Of a DNA stretch of 64,000 bases, positions 35,968 to 48,259 are shown piece after piece. The translations under genes were made by a program, and so were the position numbers. The notes under the pieces are model-generated. The model was not told where the DNA came from. It saw only the letters and a list, made by a program, of their open reading frames with translations, and did not search any database. Every line of letters starts with the position of its first letter. Within the stretch, counting starts at the first letter, position 1. The stretch comes from Drosophila persimilis (taxonomy: Eukaryota > Arthropoda > Insecta > Diptera > Drosophilidae), in assembly GCF_003286085.1 (NCBI RefSeq), contig NW_020825288.1, positions 26,784,001-26,848,000 on the forward strand, given 5' to 3'.

Positions 35968-38900
35968 GTGAGTACTGCGTGGCATGCCGCATGCCGCATG
36001 CCCCATGCCGCAAGTAGATTAAAATCTAATCAGGCATCAGGCAAAGGGGTACTCGCAACGACAAGATTCGAAATGCGGGGAATATTTCAATTAGATTGGA
36101 GGCTATCTCTGGGATTACGAAATCAGTCATTCATTGATTGAAGGATGAAAGAAGGACGGGACACTCGAGAAGGTTAAGGGAAAGGATTAATAGGTTTAAA
36201 CGGAAATGAATTGGAAATACGGAATTTATTCAAAATAGAGAACGGGTTCAAATTCCATTAGATTGGGGTTCAGTTGTTGTCTGTAATTAGATCTAGATTA
36301 AAGACAAGACACTGATCTAGAGGCTTCCACTGCCAACACATTGAAATTGAAAGTCCCCTAAGCGAAAGGACACTAATTGACTTTAGGAATACACAGAAAG
36401 TCGCAGGTAATTCCCTTTTAATATGGAATTAGAGGAACTCCTATTCGGGGGGGGGGGGGGGGGGGTAAAATTCCAATTAATTATCTGATAGTGTGAGAGT
36501 GAAATAGGATGGGCGATTTAGTACTTTTCCGAACACGTCTTTGTTCCACTCAACCGCCATTTTGTAATGAATGAGCGTCGATCTACATACTTTTAATGTG
36601 CCCGTATTTTCGGTATTTTTCTGGGCTGGCCGTACATTTATGGATTCTTAAACTAAGCTAGGGATGCCGTTTTGGCTGATATAGGTTGAGTACTGAGTGA
36701 TAGGGGTTATCCTACCACAATAGATTGAACACTATAACCTTGATTTAAGAGTTCTTTAAAGTGAAATTAATTATGAGTATCCGAGGGATCAGTGTTAAGC
36801 AATATCTGGGAAATATGAACCCCACTCATTCATAAATTCACTCACAACACTCACAGGATGAATGTGAATGCCTTGAGTATGGGGCATAGACCGGCAATTG
36901 CCATTACAATTACACTTAGGGGCTTCTTTTGGAGGGAGCCTATGGGAGCAGAGGGGTGGGGCTCCCACTCATCTGTCGGGAATTGGAAGACGAAAGAGCA
37001 GCAGCAGCAGGACTTGCAGGAGGAACAGGACTCTAGTACGAGAAGCACCTGCAATTGCTGCTCATTTATAATTTATCGCCACCTGAGGTCTGTTTAGTGC
37101 CCTCATGGGTGGCGGGCAGAGACGTAGGTGGAGGGCGGGAGTCAGTGGGGGCGGGGAGGGGCGTGGTCGCGCTGCGGTTGCGGTCCCACTTTTGCCCCAC
37201 TGCACTTTGTATGTAAATAACACAACTTTTATTAAAAATTTTTATGTTCTGCATGCGTGTGTGTGTGGGTGTGGGTGTGTGTGGCATGCCACACCGCGTG
37301 TCTGTGTATGGGGTGGAGGTTTTTTATTTTGTGGCCAGCATAAAAAGCAATTTCCAGTGAAGTGTTTGCCGCATCGCATCGCATCGCCGAATATCGCCGG
37401 TGGCTCACGGATCGCATGGAGTGGTGGCATCGGATGGCGGTGGCGCAACAGTGTTTCAATTAAGTGTTTAACAGCATTTTATTGCCTTGATATTTGATAT
37501 CTAAATACAAGCCCAAGCCACAAACCCACACACAGATGCAGGGATCCTGGCTCTGGCTCTGGCTCGGGCTCTCCCTCTGCCTATAAATCAATATGTGTTT
37601 ATCCACTTCTACGTCCTATATCCTACACTCGCATCCAGCAGCTGTATTTGTATTTGTTTAGGCCACTCATGGATTATTAGCGCATTAGTTGGCTAATACA
37701 TGTGGCACAGTGCGCCACAGTCACCCACATAAATCACTTGTGCCGTGCCTCCGCCTCCTCCGCCGCCTCTGCCTCCTCCTCGAGTGATGGATCATAATGT
37801 GCGGGGGAATGGGCGATGCTTAAACTCGAGGCACAAATACTCGTTAATCAAATGAATGCCTTGATTCGAACTTCATCGAACCACACACACTACACATTCA
37901 TTCATTCATTCAACCATCCATCCATCTGTCCAGCCAGCTGTTTGTCCATCTATAGATACATCTATCTATCTATTTATCCATCTGCCTGTCTGTCTGTCTG
38001 TCTGGCTGTTGCTTTTCTCTCCATTAGAATCTACCATTGAATGCACTTGAATTACATTTAGATTGACATTTAGATACATCCATTCATGCCTCCCTCTCTC
38101 TCTCTTCTTCAGGTTTCCTTGCCTCTGCCACCGAACTCTCGAATCTCATTCCCGACTCGTACGATGGCGGCCTGGATCCGCTCTTTGACAACTCGACAAA
38201 TCGTGAGATCATCGCCGCCTTGGGCACAACCGCCCGCCTCCATTGCCGTGTGCGGCATCTGGGCGACCGGGCGGTGTCCTGGATCCGGCAGCGGGACCTC
38301 CACATCCTCACCATCGGCATCATGACCTACACGAATGACCAGCGCTTTCTGGCGCGCCACATCGACAACTCCGACGAGTGGGTGCTCAAGGTGGTGTCCG
38401 TGCAGCCGCGCGATGCCGGCGTCTACGAGTGCCAGGTGTCCACGGAGCCCAAAATCAGTTTGGCCTACAAACTGATGGTCGTGAGTGAGTATCCTTGAAG
38501 ATGGGGTTTCCCTCCGAGCTCCGCTCTAAGCATTAAGATTAGAAGGACACACAAACGGACACTCAATTACCAAGGGCGATAAATACTTGATGAGATGGGG
38601 AACTGCCTTGTTGCCTCCTTCCGTGCAACGCCCCAGGCAATCGATTGAGTCGATTGAATCCCCATTGTGGGCGCCTTGATTACATCTCCATTACAATGGA
38701 CCCAGAAGGCGGCGGGGTGGGGGGGCTGCTGCTGTTTCTCCTTCGAATTAGTTCATCAAACAGCAGCAGCCACGGCGCAGAGCGAAGGAGAAACACCCAT
38801 CATTGCTTTGCTCCTTGCTTGCTTCCACTTGTTGACACTCTCCCCTCTCGCAGCTTCCAAGGCGCAAATCCTGGCGAATCGCGAGCTCTACATCCAGAGC

Positions 38901-39331
38901 GGCAGCGACATCAATCTCACGTGCATCGCCCCACAGGCACCGGGGCCCTACACGCACATGCTGTGGCACAAGGACACGGAGCTGGTGAGCGACTCGACGC
39001 GCGGCGGCATCCGCGTGGTGTCCGAGCAGCAGATGAAGACCAGCAACCTGGTGATATCCCGCGTGCAACACACGGACTCTGGCAATTACACGTGCTCTGC
39101 GGATAATTCAAGTGAGCCACGGACTCCTGTCGTCCTTCTATCGTGCTCCTCTTCAACTTTCTCTCTCTCTCTCTGTTTTCTTATTTCTCGACAGATTCCG
39201 ACAGCGTCTTTGTGCATATCATTAAGAGCGAACAGCACGCGGCCATGCAGCACGAGGTGGGGGCACGTCTGGAGCTGCCACACCTCTGTCTGCTGCTCCT
39301 TTTGCTGGTGGCAGCGCTGCGACCTCTATAA
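35859..39331 (+). CDS. dpr5: Dpr-family two-Ig cell-surface protein (dpr5 orthologue), spliced
   Basis: Joining 35,859-35,967, 38,113-38,484, 38,854-39,111 and 39,195-39,331 gives 291 residues with all introns GT..AG and phases consistent. Residues 1-19 form a signal peptide. The V-type Ig domain spans about 66-160, with Cys81/Cys143, the invariant Trp93 and the Dpr hallmark VSWIRQRDLHILT at 91-103. The second, C2-like Ig domain spans about 162-256, with Cys184/Cys241, Trp198 and DSGNYTC (235-241). N-glycosylation sequons are NST (63), NLT (181) and NYT (238). The tail (272-291) is hydrophobic and Leu-rich, fitting a GPI-anchor signal or short membrane segment. Dpr proteins sit on neuronal surfaces and bind DIP Ig proteins to guide synaptic matching. 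The assignment to dpr5 rather than dpr4 rests on remembered matches such as DEWVLK and TSKAQILANREL, not on a search. The N-terminus is the least certain part. Confidence 0.85.
36447..36465. repeat. 19-bp poly(G) run in intron 1
   Basis: Nineteen consecutive G on the coding strand, so the transcript would carry a long G tract. Confidence 0.9.
37279..37294. other. 16-bp perfect palindrome GTGTGGCATGCCACAC
   Basis: This is the longest instance of the GTGGCATGCCAC palindrome that recurs in the window (also at 9,066-9,077 and 24,655-24,666). It might be a site for a dimeric DNA-binding protein. Confidence 0.7.
37896..38010. repeat. Compound tetranucleotide microsatellite
   Basis: ATTC, CATC, TCTA and TGTC tetranucleotide runs follow one another, about 100 bp before the Ig-1 exon acceptor. 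Confidence 0.8.
38113..38484 (+). CDS. dpr5: dpr5-like gene, first Ig domain exon
   Basis: The acceptor TCTTCTTCAG ends at 38,112 and the donor GTGAGT begins at 38,485. The exon encodes residues 37-160 plus one base. It contains the whole V-type Ig domain: LHCRVRHLGDRAVSWIRQRD on the B and C strands, then TYTNDQRF and DAGVYECQVSTEPKIS with the F-strand cysteine. This is the part of a Dpr protein that contacts a DIP partner. Codon use is strongly biased to G/C third positions, unlike the introns. Confidence 0.93.
38854..39111 (+). CDS. dpr5: dpr5-like gene, second Ig domain exon
   Basis: The acceptor CTCTCGCAG ends at 38,853 and the donor GTGAGC begins at 39,112. The exon encodes residues 161-246 plus one base. 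It includes KAQILANRELYIQSGSDINL followed by TC (first Cys, 184), LWHKD (Trp198), SRVQHTDSGNYTC (second Cys, 241) and the start of the G strand. Frame and phase agree with both neighbours. The intron before it is 369 bp and the one after it 83 bp. Confidence 0.93.
39195..39331 (+). CDS. dpr5: dpr5-like gene, C-terminal exon
   Basis: The acceptor TTTCTCGACAG ends at 39,194, and the stop TAA is at 39,329-39,331. The exon completes the last strand of the second Ig domain (NSDSVFVHIIKSE), then EQHAAMQHE, a motif many Dpr proteins carry after the domain. A 20-residue tail dominated by Leu follows (LPHLCLLLLLLVAALRPL). The tail fits a GPI-attachment signal or a short transmembrane anchor. No cytoplasmic domain follows. 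Confidence 0.9.
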
Positions 39332-39755
39332 GGAGGCGCTAAGTCGAGCAGCAGCGTATGTTCAATGTCTGGTGCCTGGAGCCTGGAGGATGTTACTGCC
39401 ATCAGGAGCCCATCAGCCGCCCCATGCCCCACAGAGGAGGCTGGCTAACGACGTCTCTCGCGTTGCAAAATCTTTCGAGAATCTCTTTTGTAAATATGTA
39501 AATTGAGTTTTTCGGTTATGTGGTTTTTTTTTTTTGTGTTTCTCTGCTTTAAGTATTTTTATACGTAATTAAGTCGCCCTGCATTCCGCAGATGCAGATA
39601 CACGGATATACATATAGAAGATATATATACACACGAAAAGATACAAAAGATAATACACACGATCCGATGAATCGCACGGATCGCATCCATAAACTAGAGA
39701 TACGCAAAAACGAATAACGAACTTGTAAATAAATGTTTAATCTTAAATAATCTTT
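39332..39755 (+). terminator. 3' UTR and poly(A) signal of the dpr5-like gene
   Basis: AATAAA lies at 39,728-39,733, about 400 bp after the stop, in an AT-rich 3' UTR with A/T-rich words. A CT/GT-rich stretch (CTCCCCCTCTCTGTGC) begins about 40 bp beyond it, fitting a downstream element. Cleavage is expected about 15-25 bases after the hexamer, so the end given is approximate. Confidence 0.65.
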
Positions 39756-39759
39756 AAAG

Positions 39760-42700
39760 AAATTATCTTTACACTCCCCCTCTCTGTGCTTGCCACATGT
39801 GGTGGCATCGTTTAATTATGATAAATTCGTGGAAATTTAATTTGAAAAGCCCCATGATTGATGGCAAAATGAATATGATTGTAGCCAGTCCGAGTGTCCA
39901 TCCGATATTGCTGGTAGAGAGCGGGATAGCGAGAGTCCTTTGACATCCCCAGGACCCCAGGATTATAACGCTTAATTGGGAAAAGCAGGCAGGGGGGGGG
40001 TAACGGTGAATGGGAGAGCAGGCGGTAATTGAAAACCGATATGGCAGATTCTGTGCCTAGATTCCCATGGCCCAAGGGCTCTTCGACACCCAACATCAAA
40101 GGCGTCGACAAAAATACTTTTCACTTCGAGGGTCAAAGGGTGTGGGTGCTACGAGAGGGGGTGGCTGTGGCTGTGGGGGTGGGGGTGGTCAGGTGCCTGT
40201 GGCAGGGGTAATTGAAATATTTGATGCGTGCATAATTTACAGTTTTTGTGGCAGTTAACAGGACTTTTGTGGCATCATCCTGGCAGGCATGGAAAGTAGT
40301 CTTGTGGCATCCAAGAGCAGAGCGAAACGAGTCCTGTGGCACCCAACAAAGACCAGGGAATGGGACTCCAGGGAATGGCCGAAACTGTTTCTCCTCTCTG
40401 GAAAGCAGGAACTGGAGCGGAGCTCCTTCCAAGCGAGGATAACAAGGATAAAGACAGCTGATGACAGTTTGTGGCGGCGTTTAAGCTCTAACTCTGTCGG
40501 CTCTGCGTCGCTCCTTTCGGGAGGGACTTCAAAGTAGCGCCACACAATGAGTAATGGCACATCCTGTGGAAAGGATGCGCACAGTAGCACGCCTCATAAC
40601 GCATCCTCTCCGGCTATCCATATCCCTGTATCCTTATCGCAGTGCCTGCGCGTGAATTTTGCATTAGCTGCTGTGGTAATTGAAATAAAAGACGCGGCAG
40701 CCGACGCGCTAATGGCTACGCACGCACGCAAGGACTCGGCAGATTCAGATTCCAGGATGGAGGAGACTTGCGGCACCCAAGTAGAGGAGAGGCATCCATC
40801 ACAATCTACGAGTGCTGTGCGGCAGGAGGCGGGGTGCCACCGCCCAAGTTAGCATATCTCTGGCTCTCCCCCCTCATATCCTCGCTCTATCTTCCCTTTT
40901 GTTTTTATGCCCCACACTCTGTATTCCCTTGTGGCATTGGGGCAAATCTTTAGAGGAATCTTACGCATCTGAAACACGCGCTACAGTGCCTGACAGTCCC
41001 TGGTCCCTGGCCCATGCCCCTATAACCCACTCTCCACTTTCCACATTCCACTCTTCGGAACATAACCCTTGGAAGGACAGCATCGTGCCTCCTGCCACCC
41101 CTGGCAGCCCTGCTTCCGCTCTTAGCCTCACTCAATGAATTGCAAGTGGATCCCAGGGTCCGGTTCAGCAGTTGTGCCTCCTTCGGTTGCGTATCCTTTT
41201 GCCGGGCTGCGTGGCGTGTGGTGTTGATGCCACAGCGGCTGCTGCCGCTGCTGCTGCTGCTGTCTCCACTGTTGTTGCTTCACCTTCACTCATAAATTGT
41301 ACAACGAGAAATAAATCAAACTCAGCCTCAGAGTCGAGACTCTGTGCGTGGCTCCTGCCGCTGATGCTTGCCTCTGGCTATGGCTTGGGCTTGGGCTTGG
41401 GCTCTGCCTCTGCCTCCTCTGTTGCTGCCTGAGACGCTGTCAGTAACAAATCATGCTCAGGGCTACGGCCAGGCCGCCCGCCCAGTAGGAGCCGCAGAAT
41501 CAGAGCCATAGCCATAGCCATATAGCCGTGGCCATAACCCAAGCAGGCGAGGAGCCATTGCTTGTGGACTTGTTTACGGGCTTAATACGGCCTCCGAATC
41601 AGGCATCAGGCAGCAGGCAGCAACAACTTCCGACTAAATGATACCCCTGCAACACACATTTGCCGGCTATCTCTGTCCCTGTCTCTGCCACTTGTTCATG
41701 CAACGCGAGAGTAGAGAATGATGTAATTGGAAAACAACATTCCATTACCCCCAGTTGTGGGGCATGGGGGCATGCAGCGGCTAATGAGACTGCAGTTTGA
41801 CATCTCTCCAGATTCTAGAGGAAAAGATCAGCGAATGATACCCTGGAAATGGCAGAAGCAGGCTATAAATAGGTATAAAAAGTGCGTATATGTGGCCCGA
41901 GGAGTCTTGTGCGTCATCCAGGGGCATGGGGCAAGGGCGGGGAAGGAGCATCAACAGCAGATTCGGATTCAGCATCAGCAGCAGGCGGAAGTGCGGAAGT
42001 GCTGGCTGTGCGAACACGACGCAGCGACGACGACGACGACGACGACAGGGACAACAGACATGAGGCATGGGGCAGCTGAGGCGCAAGGGGTAAGCAGGGG
42101 CCAGGCGTAGTCGCGTCGGAAAACATTTAATTACTAATGAGTTTTTCGTGCTGCACCAGAGAGAGGGGGAGGGAGAGGGAAAGGGGGAGAGAAAGGACGC
42201 TTTAAATACTAAGGATTTTTAATTTGCTAATTAGGAAAACAGCAGCACCAGGGCCAGCCGAAAATGTTGATTGATTGGGTGTGCGTAGCATGCCACATGC
42301 CACGGCAAGAGTGCCACAAAAAGAGACAAGTCCATCGATGGGACAGCCGATGGATGGATAGAAGTGTAAGTGGAACCATCAATTATTCGGGCAGCCATTT
42401 AGCAATTGTTTATCTCAGGTATTGCGAGTACTCCAGAGGCAGAAGGAGCCGCAGTCGGGGAGTGTCCTGCCAGAGTGTCCTGCTCGTATGCATAAGTTAT
42501 AAGAAAACAGAGAGAAATAAGTTTTCTGGCATCCACAAAAACAATGACATCTTTCGACAGGCATTTAAAATGCCTTAGTCATCGTTAGCCTTGTCCTGCG
42601 TCTCCAGGACTCCAGGAAAAAGTTTATCTTCGATATTTGCGAATATTATTATTTTTTGGGGCATAACTCCGATCCGTTCCGTTCCGTTCTGTCCTGTTCT

Positions 42701-45700
42701 GCTCTGTCTTTCGGCCATAAATCAAATTAGTCGTCCGCCTGACACTTGGAAACACATAAGAAATGCAAAAGATTCTATTAAATATACAAACAAAGGAGGA
42801 AAAACCAAGCAAAACTCAGGGAAAACTCAAGGAAGTAATTGAATTGTCAAATGCTCTTCCTTGGGAGAGGAGCGGGTGGCAGAGTATCCTCTGGGGCACA
42901 AACGCTAGCCTCCACGTATGCTACCCGCTTCCCCGAACACTAGGAAAGGGTATTTCTGGGGGGGATGGGATGGGTTCGGCCTAGGAAAACATTTATCATG
43001 CGATTTACGGCTAAGTTCAGGCCACACGACTTTTGCTTTGCACACAAGAGAGATTTAAGTGATTTGCCGACTGGCTTTAAAATCAAAGTGCGGATAATGA
43101 ATGGCTTCTCCGGCACTCTCTCTCTTTCTCTCTCTCCATTCTGTATGGCTCTATGGCTCTATGGACTCCGGGCATCCCTCTATTTGGATTGCTCGCCAAA
43201 CTGTTTGTTTTGGGCGGCGGCTCAATTTAAGTTTTGTGGCGTTTTGTGGCAGTGCAAAACTGTGCAAAGTGGCAGGCATTTTGCAGCAATTGCAGTCCCC
43301 ACTGGTGGGGGGGGCGCCCTGGGGTGGCCCTCTCTCTGCCTCTGTCTTGCATGCCACACGCGATGTGCCATTGCCTTTCGAGGCCATTGTTGCAATTGGC
43401 ATTTGCCGCGAGTTGCAGTTGCAGATGGAGTCGGGAGTCGGTAGTCGGCATTCGCTGGTGTTTGGACGGACACCGTCGTGTAGGTTAATCTGCAAGCAAA
43501 ATCGTTTGATCCATATCATCAAAAGCGGAGACGGCTGCACGCTACTTGCTGCCCCCCGGCGTGCCAAGGAGGTTAATTTCCCCCAGGAAGCGACCTTAAA
43601 GCGGCAGCAGCACAAAATAGCAGCCTGCCAGCACCACTGGCCTAAGTAAACTCTCACATTAACACAAAGCCAGACCCAGAGGCCTGCCCCCCGCCGTATA
43701 GAGGGGAAGCCCACCTGCTTGGCAGGACTCCGGCAGGACTCCTTCTTTGGAAGAACCGAACAATGTGGAATTACCGCCCTGAAATACGGACCCCCGCTGA
43801 GATTTTATAGCATTCAACTTTGAATTATTAAATATGTATTTCCCCCCACCAAACCCCCCAAAAAGATGCCAAAACCAGAGGCCCTCAATCTCCCCTTCTC
43901 TCTCTCTTCAGCGGAAGAGGAAGTCAAAGAAGAAGAAGCTGTAAAATGCGTTATATTCAAGTTTTGGGGGAATATTTGAGGGAATTTCCTCAAACAGAGA
44001 AATTTCCCAGCCACTTAGAAGCCCGTTAGACTGAAATTTCAAATAAACCACGATAAAGCAGTTTCATACACTTCAGGTTATGTCGAGTGACAAACCGATA
44101 ACGCTACATAGTTACATGGAGGTGAGCTTTTGTCAGAGTGACATAAGTATTGTTGTCGTCTCTATACACTAGATGGCGCTGTTTCGCATGGTATACAAAT
44201 ATTAGGTAGGTAGCCTTTAGATTTGATACATTTGAATTCGGATGGTAATAAAAATAATGATAATAAATCTAAATATATAATAGAATAGTAGTCAGATACT
44301 TCGGGATTGATATACATACATGCAAATTTGATGCCACTTACCCTGATTCTGCTAGTCCTCTGGTGTTTTACATAAAGCTCTCATCCAGGATGCTCCTGCT
44401 GTTGCTCCTGCTGCTGCTGCATAATGAGGCCTAGTTAAACTTTGCTGTGACAGAGGCAACGTCCCCCCCTTGCTCCACTCACTCTCTCTTTTGGTGGCAG
44501 ACAAATGACATACCGTTAGGCAGTTATTGCGGGCATCACATGAACATTAGCAGCTTCGCTTCGTCGTGCTGATGCCTCTGATGCCACAGCCTGCTAATAA
44601 ATATACACCTCAACTCCGCTGTTGAGCCAGCCCCCCTCTCCACACTTCTCTCGTTCGACACCACATTCATATCCAGTGGAACGGCGTAGTACATCCTGGT
44701 GTCTGCCGCATACATACATGCATACATATACATATTCATAACGGGGCAAGGCAAAACGACGAGTATTCCCGCTCATAAACATAAATTCTCATTTCTGTGT
44801 TGCATTTCCTCGACTCGATCGCCTTTTGCCTTGTTTCTCACACTTTCTTTTCGTTTCGACTGCTCTGCAGAGCTCCTGCAGCCTTTATCTCCTTTCCTTC
44901 GCCTTTCTGGGTAATTTCTTTTGCAACTGTAAACTGTGCACTGCGAGAATTTCACTTCACTTTACTTGAAAATTTTACCCGTGGTTATCAGCTATGCAAA
45001 TAGCACACGTGCATATGAGCAGGTTCTCATCCTTTCTTTGCTGTTGCTTTCCGCTAATCTTTTTCCATTAGGGTATAGCTCTACCTTACCGCTGCCTCTC
45101 TCTCGCTCTTTCTCTCTCTCTCTCTCACTTTGCATACGTGTGTGCCGGTGTGTGGGAGTGTGGTTGTGGCTGTATTTGTTCTCCATTTAAATTAAAATTG
45201 AATTTCCAACATGCAGTCACTGGCTCTCTCCCACTTCCATTCTCGCGCTCTCTCTCTCTTTTGCACAGTGCATGTAAGCTTCGGCTTGGAAGTTGTTCTT
45301 GTTCTTGTTCTTGTTGCTGCTGCTCGCTCCCGTTCTCAGGCGCTTTTTCATTTGCAGCTACACTTCCGCCCTCCCTCATCGTTTCCTTCGTTTCCACCGC
45401 CTCTTTCTCGGGTTTTTTTTTAAGTTTTTACAGTTTGCACGCATCGGTCCGTAAATTTATGCATTTGGCTATGCGAGCGTAATAAACAAGACCTTCCAAC
45501 CGACATTCTCTGTCTCTCTTTCACTCTTTGGTTGTGTTGGACGTTGTCCGCTACTTTGCTTGCTGTTGCTGTTTCTGTCTCTGTTTCTCTTGTTGCTGGT
45601 CACTCTTCTTTTCCATTTGCCGGGGTCCGGGTCGGTCTCCTGCTAGACTTTTATTTTTATGCGTAGATATTAAATGTGTTTCCTGGCACTTTATTCTGCC

Positions 45701-48240
45701 GTTTCTCTCGTTGCTGCTGTTGTTGCTTTTGCTGTTCCGTATTGTGGCATTGTACACCAACGCAATGGCAAAGCCAAAGGCAAAACCAACGGCACACTGG
45801 AACAGTGGTCGCAAATGTACGAGAAAACGGATATCACACACTACCCTAAAAGGCACAAAAAAAAGGCGGGGGCAGCAGGCCACAAAAACTAAAACCTAAA
45901 CCAAAGCGAGCCATAAAGAGGCATAAAAAAAAACACAGAGTGAGCAGTGATGGGTGGCGAGGGGAGGGGAAAATCGCTTCATTTTAACCTCAACCACGCA
46001 TAAATAGGCAATGGCATTGCCAACCGACGACGTCGACGACTTGGGGGCTTTGGGGACTGAGGGATTGGCGCAGGGACTCGACTCTGCTTCTGGGCTCTGT
46101 TTCGGCAGCAGCAAGTCATGGCCAAACATTTCTATGTAAAAAGTGCGCACATAAAACTTTGCCAATTTCAATAACAACATTTCATTTTCGCAGTTTGCAG
46201 TGCCTGCCCCTGCAGCCCCCGCCCCCGCCCTCGCCCTCGCCCTGGTCGCAGCTTTCGCCAAAAAGCCAAACACTCTTTGGGGAGCCTGCTGCTGTGCTTT
46301 TGAGTCCGAGGCCTCGACTAAGTCTTTGGCGCCACGGTGCGCTCTAGTCGCTCGCGCCCTCTCTCTCTCTCTCTCCCTCTCTCTCGCTACGCGACTCTAC
46401 TCTGCTGTACCGTTACCGTTATGTTCTCCCTTTCAGTGTTTCTGTAGTGCAGTGTAGTGCAGTACACTGACTCTTTCCTTTCGTTTCGTTTCCCTTCCAT
46501 CTCTTTTTATTTCATTTTTATTTTGGTTTTTTTCGCCCGACACCACAATGCGCGTCTGCTGAAAGGAAATTCATAAAAATGTTAATTTTTCCGGCGGAAA
46601 TATAATTTATGTAAAGCGCAGTGGGTGACCGACAGCGGGAGGGTCGGCCTGTGGATGCCACAGATTCCGATGGGACGCCCCACGGGCAGAGGCTGGAACG
46701 GCAGCCCTCCCTCACTCCTGGGCCGTTTGCGGTGTCGTGGATTGGGATTCCGATCGGGATCGGGATCGGGATTGGGATTGGGATTGCAGTTTAACATGCC
46801 CTGAAAGTACGTATATCCGGTGCGAATTACAAAAATTGCAAATGAATGAGTGCGGAAAAAGGGAAAAGGGGAAAGCCCAGGCCCAGAGAGGTCGAACGCA
46901 TGGTGCAGCAATAAATGTGCGCTGCAATTTGCATAATTCAACTTTTTCTGCTGCACGCTTTTGACAGGAGAAAAACAGAAAAGCAGAAAACAGAAACACA
47001 CACATCCCGACCGCGCATCGTTTCGCGTCGCCTTGCCGCGCCCACCGTGCATCTAATTAATGCCATAACGCCCTCATTTATCCCTGCCACGGCTCATCGA
47101 GTGGGTGGGAAGGGAAGTAAAGTACACCCACAACAAAAAGTAAATCCCCAACGAAGCTGCAGCCCGGAGCGTGGAGCAGTGGCAGCGGCAGTGGCAGCGC
47201 CATGTCATGTGTTGGGGTCATTGTTAGCATTGCGGCAACATTTTCAAGTTTCTTCCATGACCATTAATCTTGGGAAAGAAGGTAATTGCTTAGCAATTAC
47301 CCTTTTGCAACAGCCACGGCTCTGGGTGCCCTATGACCCCACTCTCGGCTTGCAAATTCGTCTGGCAACCAGAGAGCCGAGCCCAACCCCACCAGAGTCT
47401 ATCCGCAGGGGCTGCTTATATCTCCACCGCTGGTGCCTGCCGCTCCTTTCCTTTCTCTGCTGTGGTTACATTTCAGCGGAAGTCCCACGCAATGCCGCCG
47501 GCAACAGCTGCACTCTCGCCTTGCCGCCTGCCCCCACAACCCCACAGCCCCACAAAACTCTCTTTTCCCTGCCTCCTGGTGTCGCATTCTCTATGTACGA
47601 CAATGTCGGTACAGTACATAACACGACCCGCGTGGAGCCCTTGCTCCATGGAGCAGCAGCTCTGTGTGGCCCCGAAACGTGGCCCCCGTCGCCGTCGTCA
47701 TGCTGCGCCTGCATTGTGTTAATGCTTTTTGTTAAGCTACAAGGAGGAGCGGCAACAATGTGCAGGAGGATGGGCCAGGAGGGGGCCAGGGACAGCAATA
47801 GAAGGAGTGGAGGAGCTTCATTGTGCAGTTTTGCAGCGTGTGTCGCTTTTTGCGAATGTTTGCCGCACACAAACACACACACATACACACGCAAATGCAA
47901 GAGAAAAGATAGGGTTCGAGGGAGAGGGGGAGGGTGGTGGACATAGACTCAACACACATAAAGAGCAAAAACAGCAACATCAGCAGCAACAACAGCAATA
48001 AAAAAAGCTAGAGAGAGAATGAGCAGAGGACAGCTGAAGAGAGCAGAAACAACACTTGAAGGATACTTTAAAATTAGGAGCAGCGTAAACGAAAAATGCT
48101 GCCAGCCACCTCCTCTCCGCTCACCAAGCACAGGTGATGATCCGAGAGAGTGAATGCCGAAGAGCCGAAGAGCGAAGAAGGGAGAGCAAAAACTTATCCA
48201 CCTACGCAGGCCGCTCTCTCGATTTCTAATTCAAGCGCGT
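39760..48240. other. Non-coding region downstream of the dpr5-like gene
   Basis: I find no supportable exon. The longest frame, 343 codons at 46,915-47,946, is a composite of repeats with no domain. The stretch holds GA/CT-rich tracts (44,900-45,420 and 46,350-46,390), a CTCF-like site (44,167-44,181), and purine-rich leader-like sequence approaching 48 kb. Confidence 0.55.
44167..44181 (+). promoter_or_regulatory. Strong CTCF-like motif
   Basis: CACTAGATGGCGCTG contains the AGATGGCGC core of fly CTCF sites plus the flanking CACT often seen 5' of it. It sits between the 3' end of the dpr5-like gene (about 39.75 kb) and the possible next transcription unit (about 48.2 kb), a sensible place for an insulator. 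The surrounding 44,070-44,330 is less repetitive than its flanks. Confidence 0.5.
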
Positions 48241-48259
48241 CGGGTAATCGCTTTTCGTT

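Larger units (their letters stand above)
35968..38112 (+). other. Intron 1 of the dpr5-like gene (2,145 bp)
   Basis: It starts GTGAGT and ends TCTTCTTCAG. It contains a 19-bp G run (36,447-36,465), a GTATTTTCGGTATTTTTCTGG element near 36,606-36,626, a perfect 16-bp palindrome (37,279-37,294) and mixed ATCC/TCTA/TGTC tetranucleotide repeats (about 37,896-38,010). No additional exon is evident. Confidence 0.7.

Noticed and set aside
36236-36262. GGGTTCAAATTCC resembling a tRNA T-arm
   Set aside because: No acceptor, D-arm or anticodon arm can be built around it.
38667-39506. 279-codon frame covering the second Ig exon
   Set aside because: It is intron retention on both sides. The spliced model with GT/AG boundaries preserves the Dpr domain end and C-terminal exon.
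46915-47946. 343-codon open frame on the + strand
   Set aside because: It has no domain, no splice context and many repeat-derived residues, and the opposite strand is also open in places. GC-rich composition explains its length.
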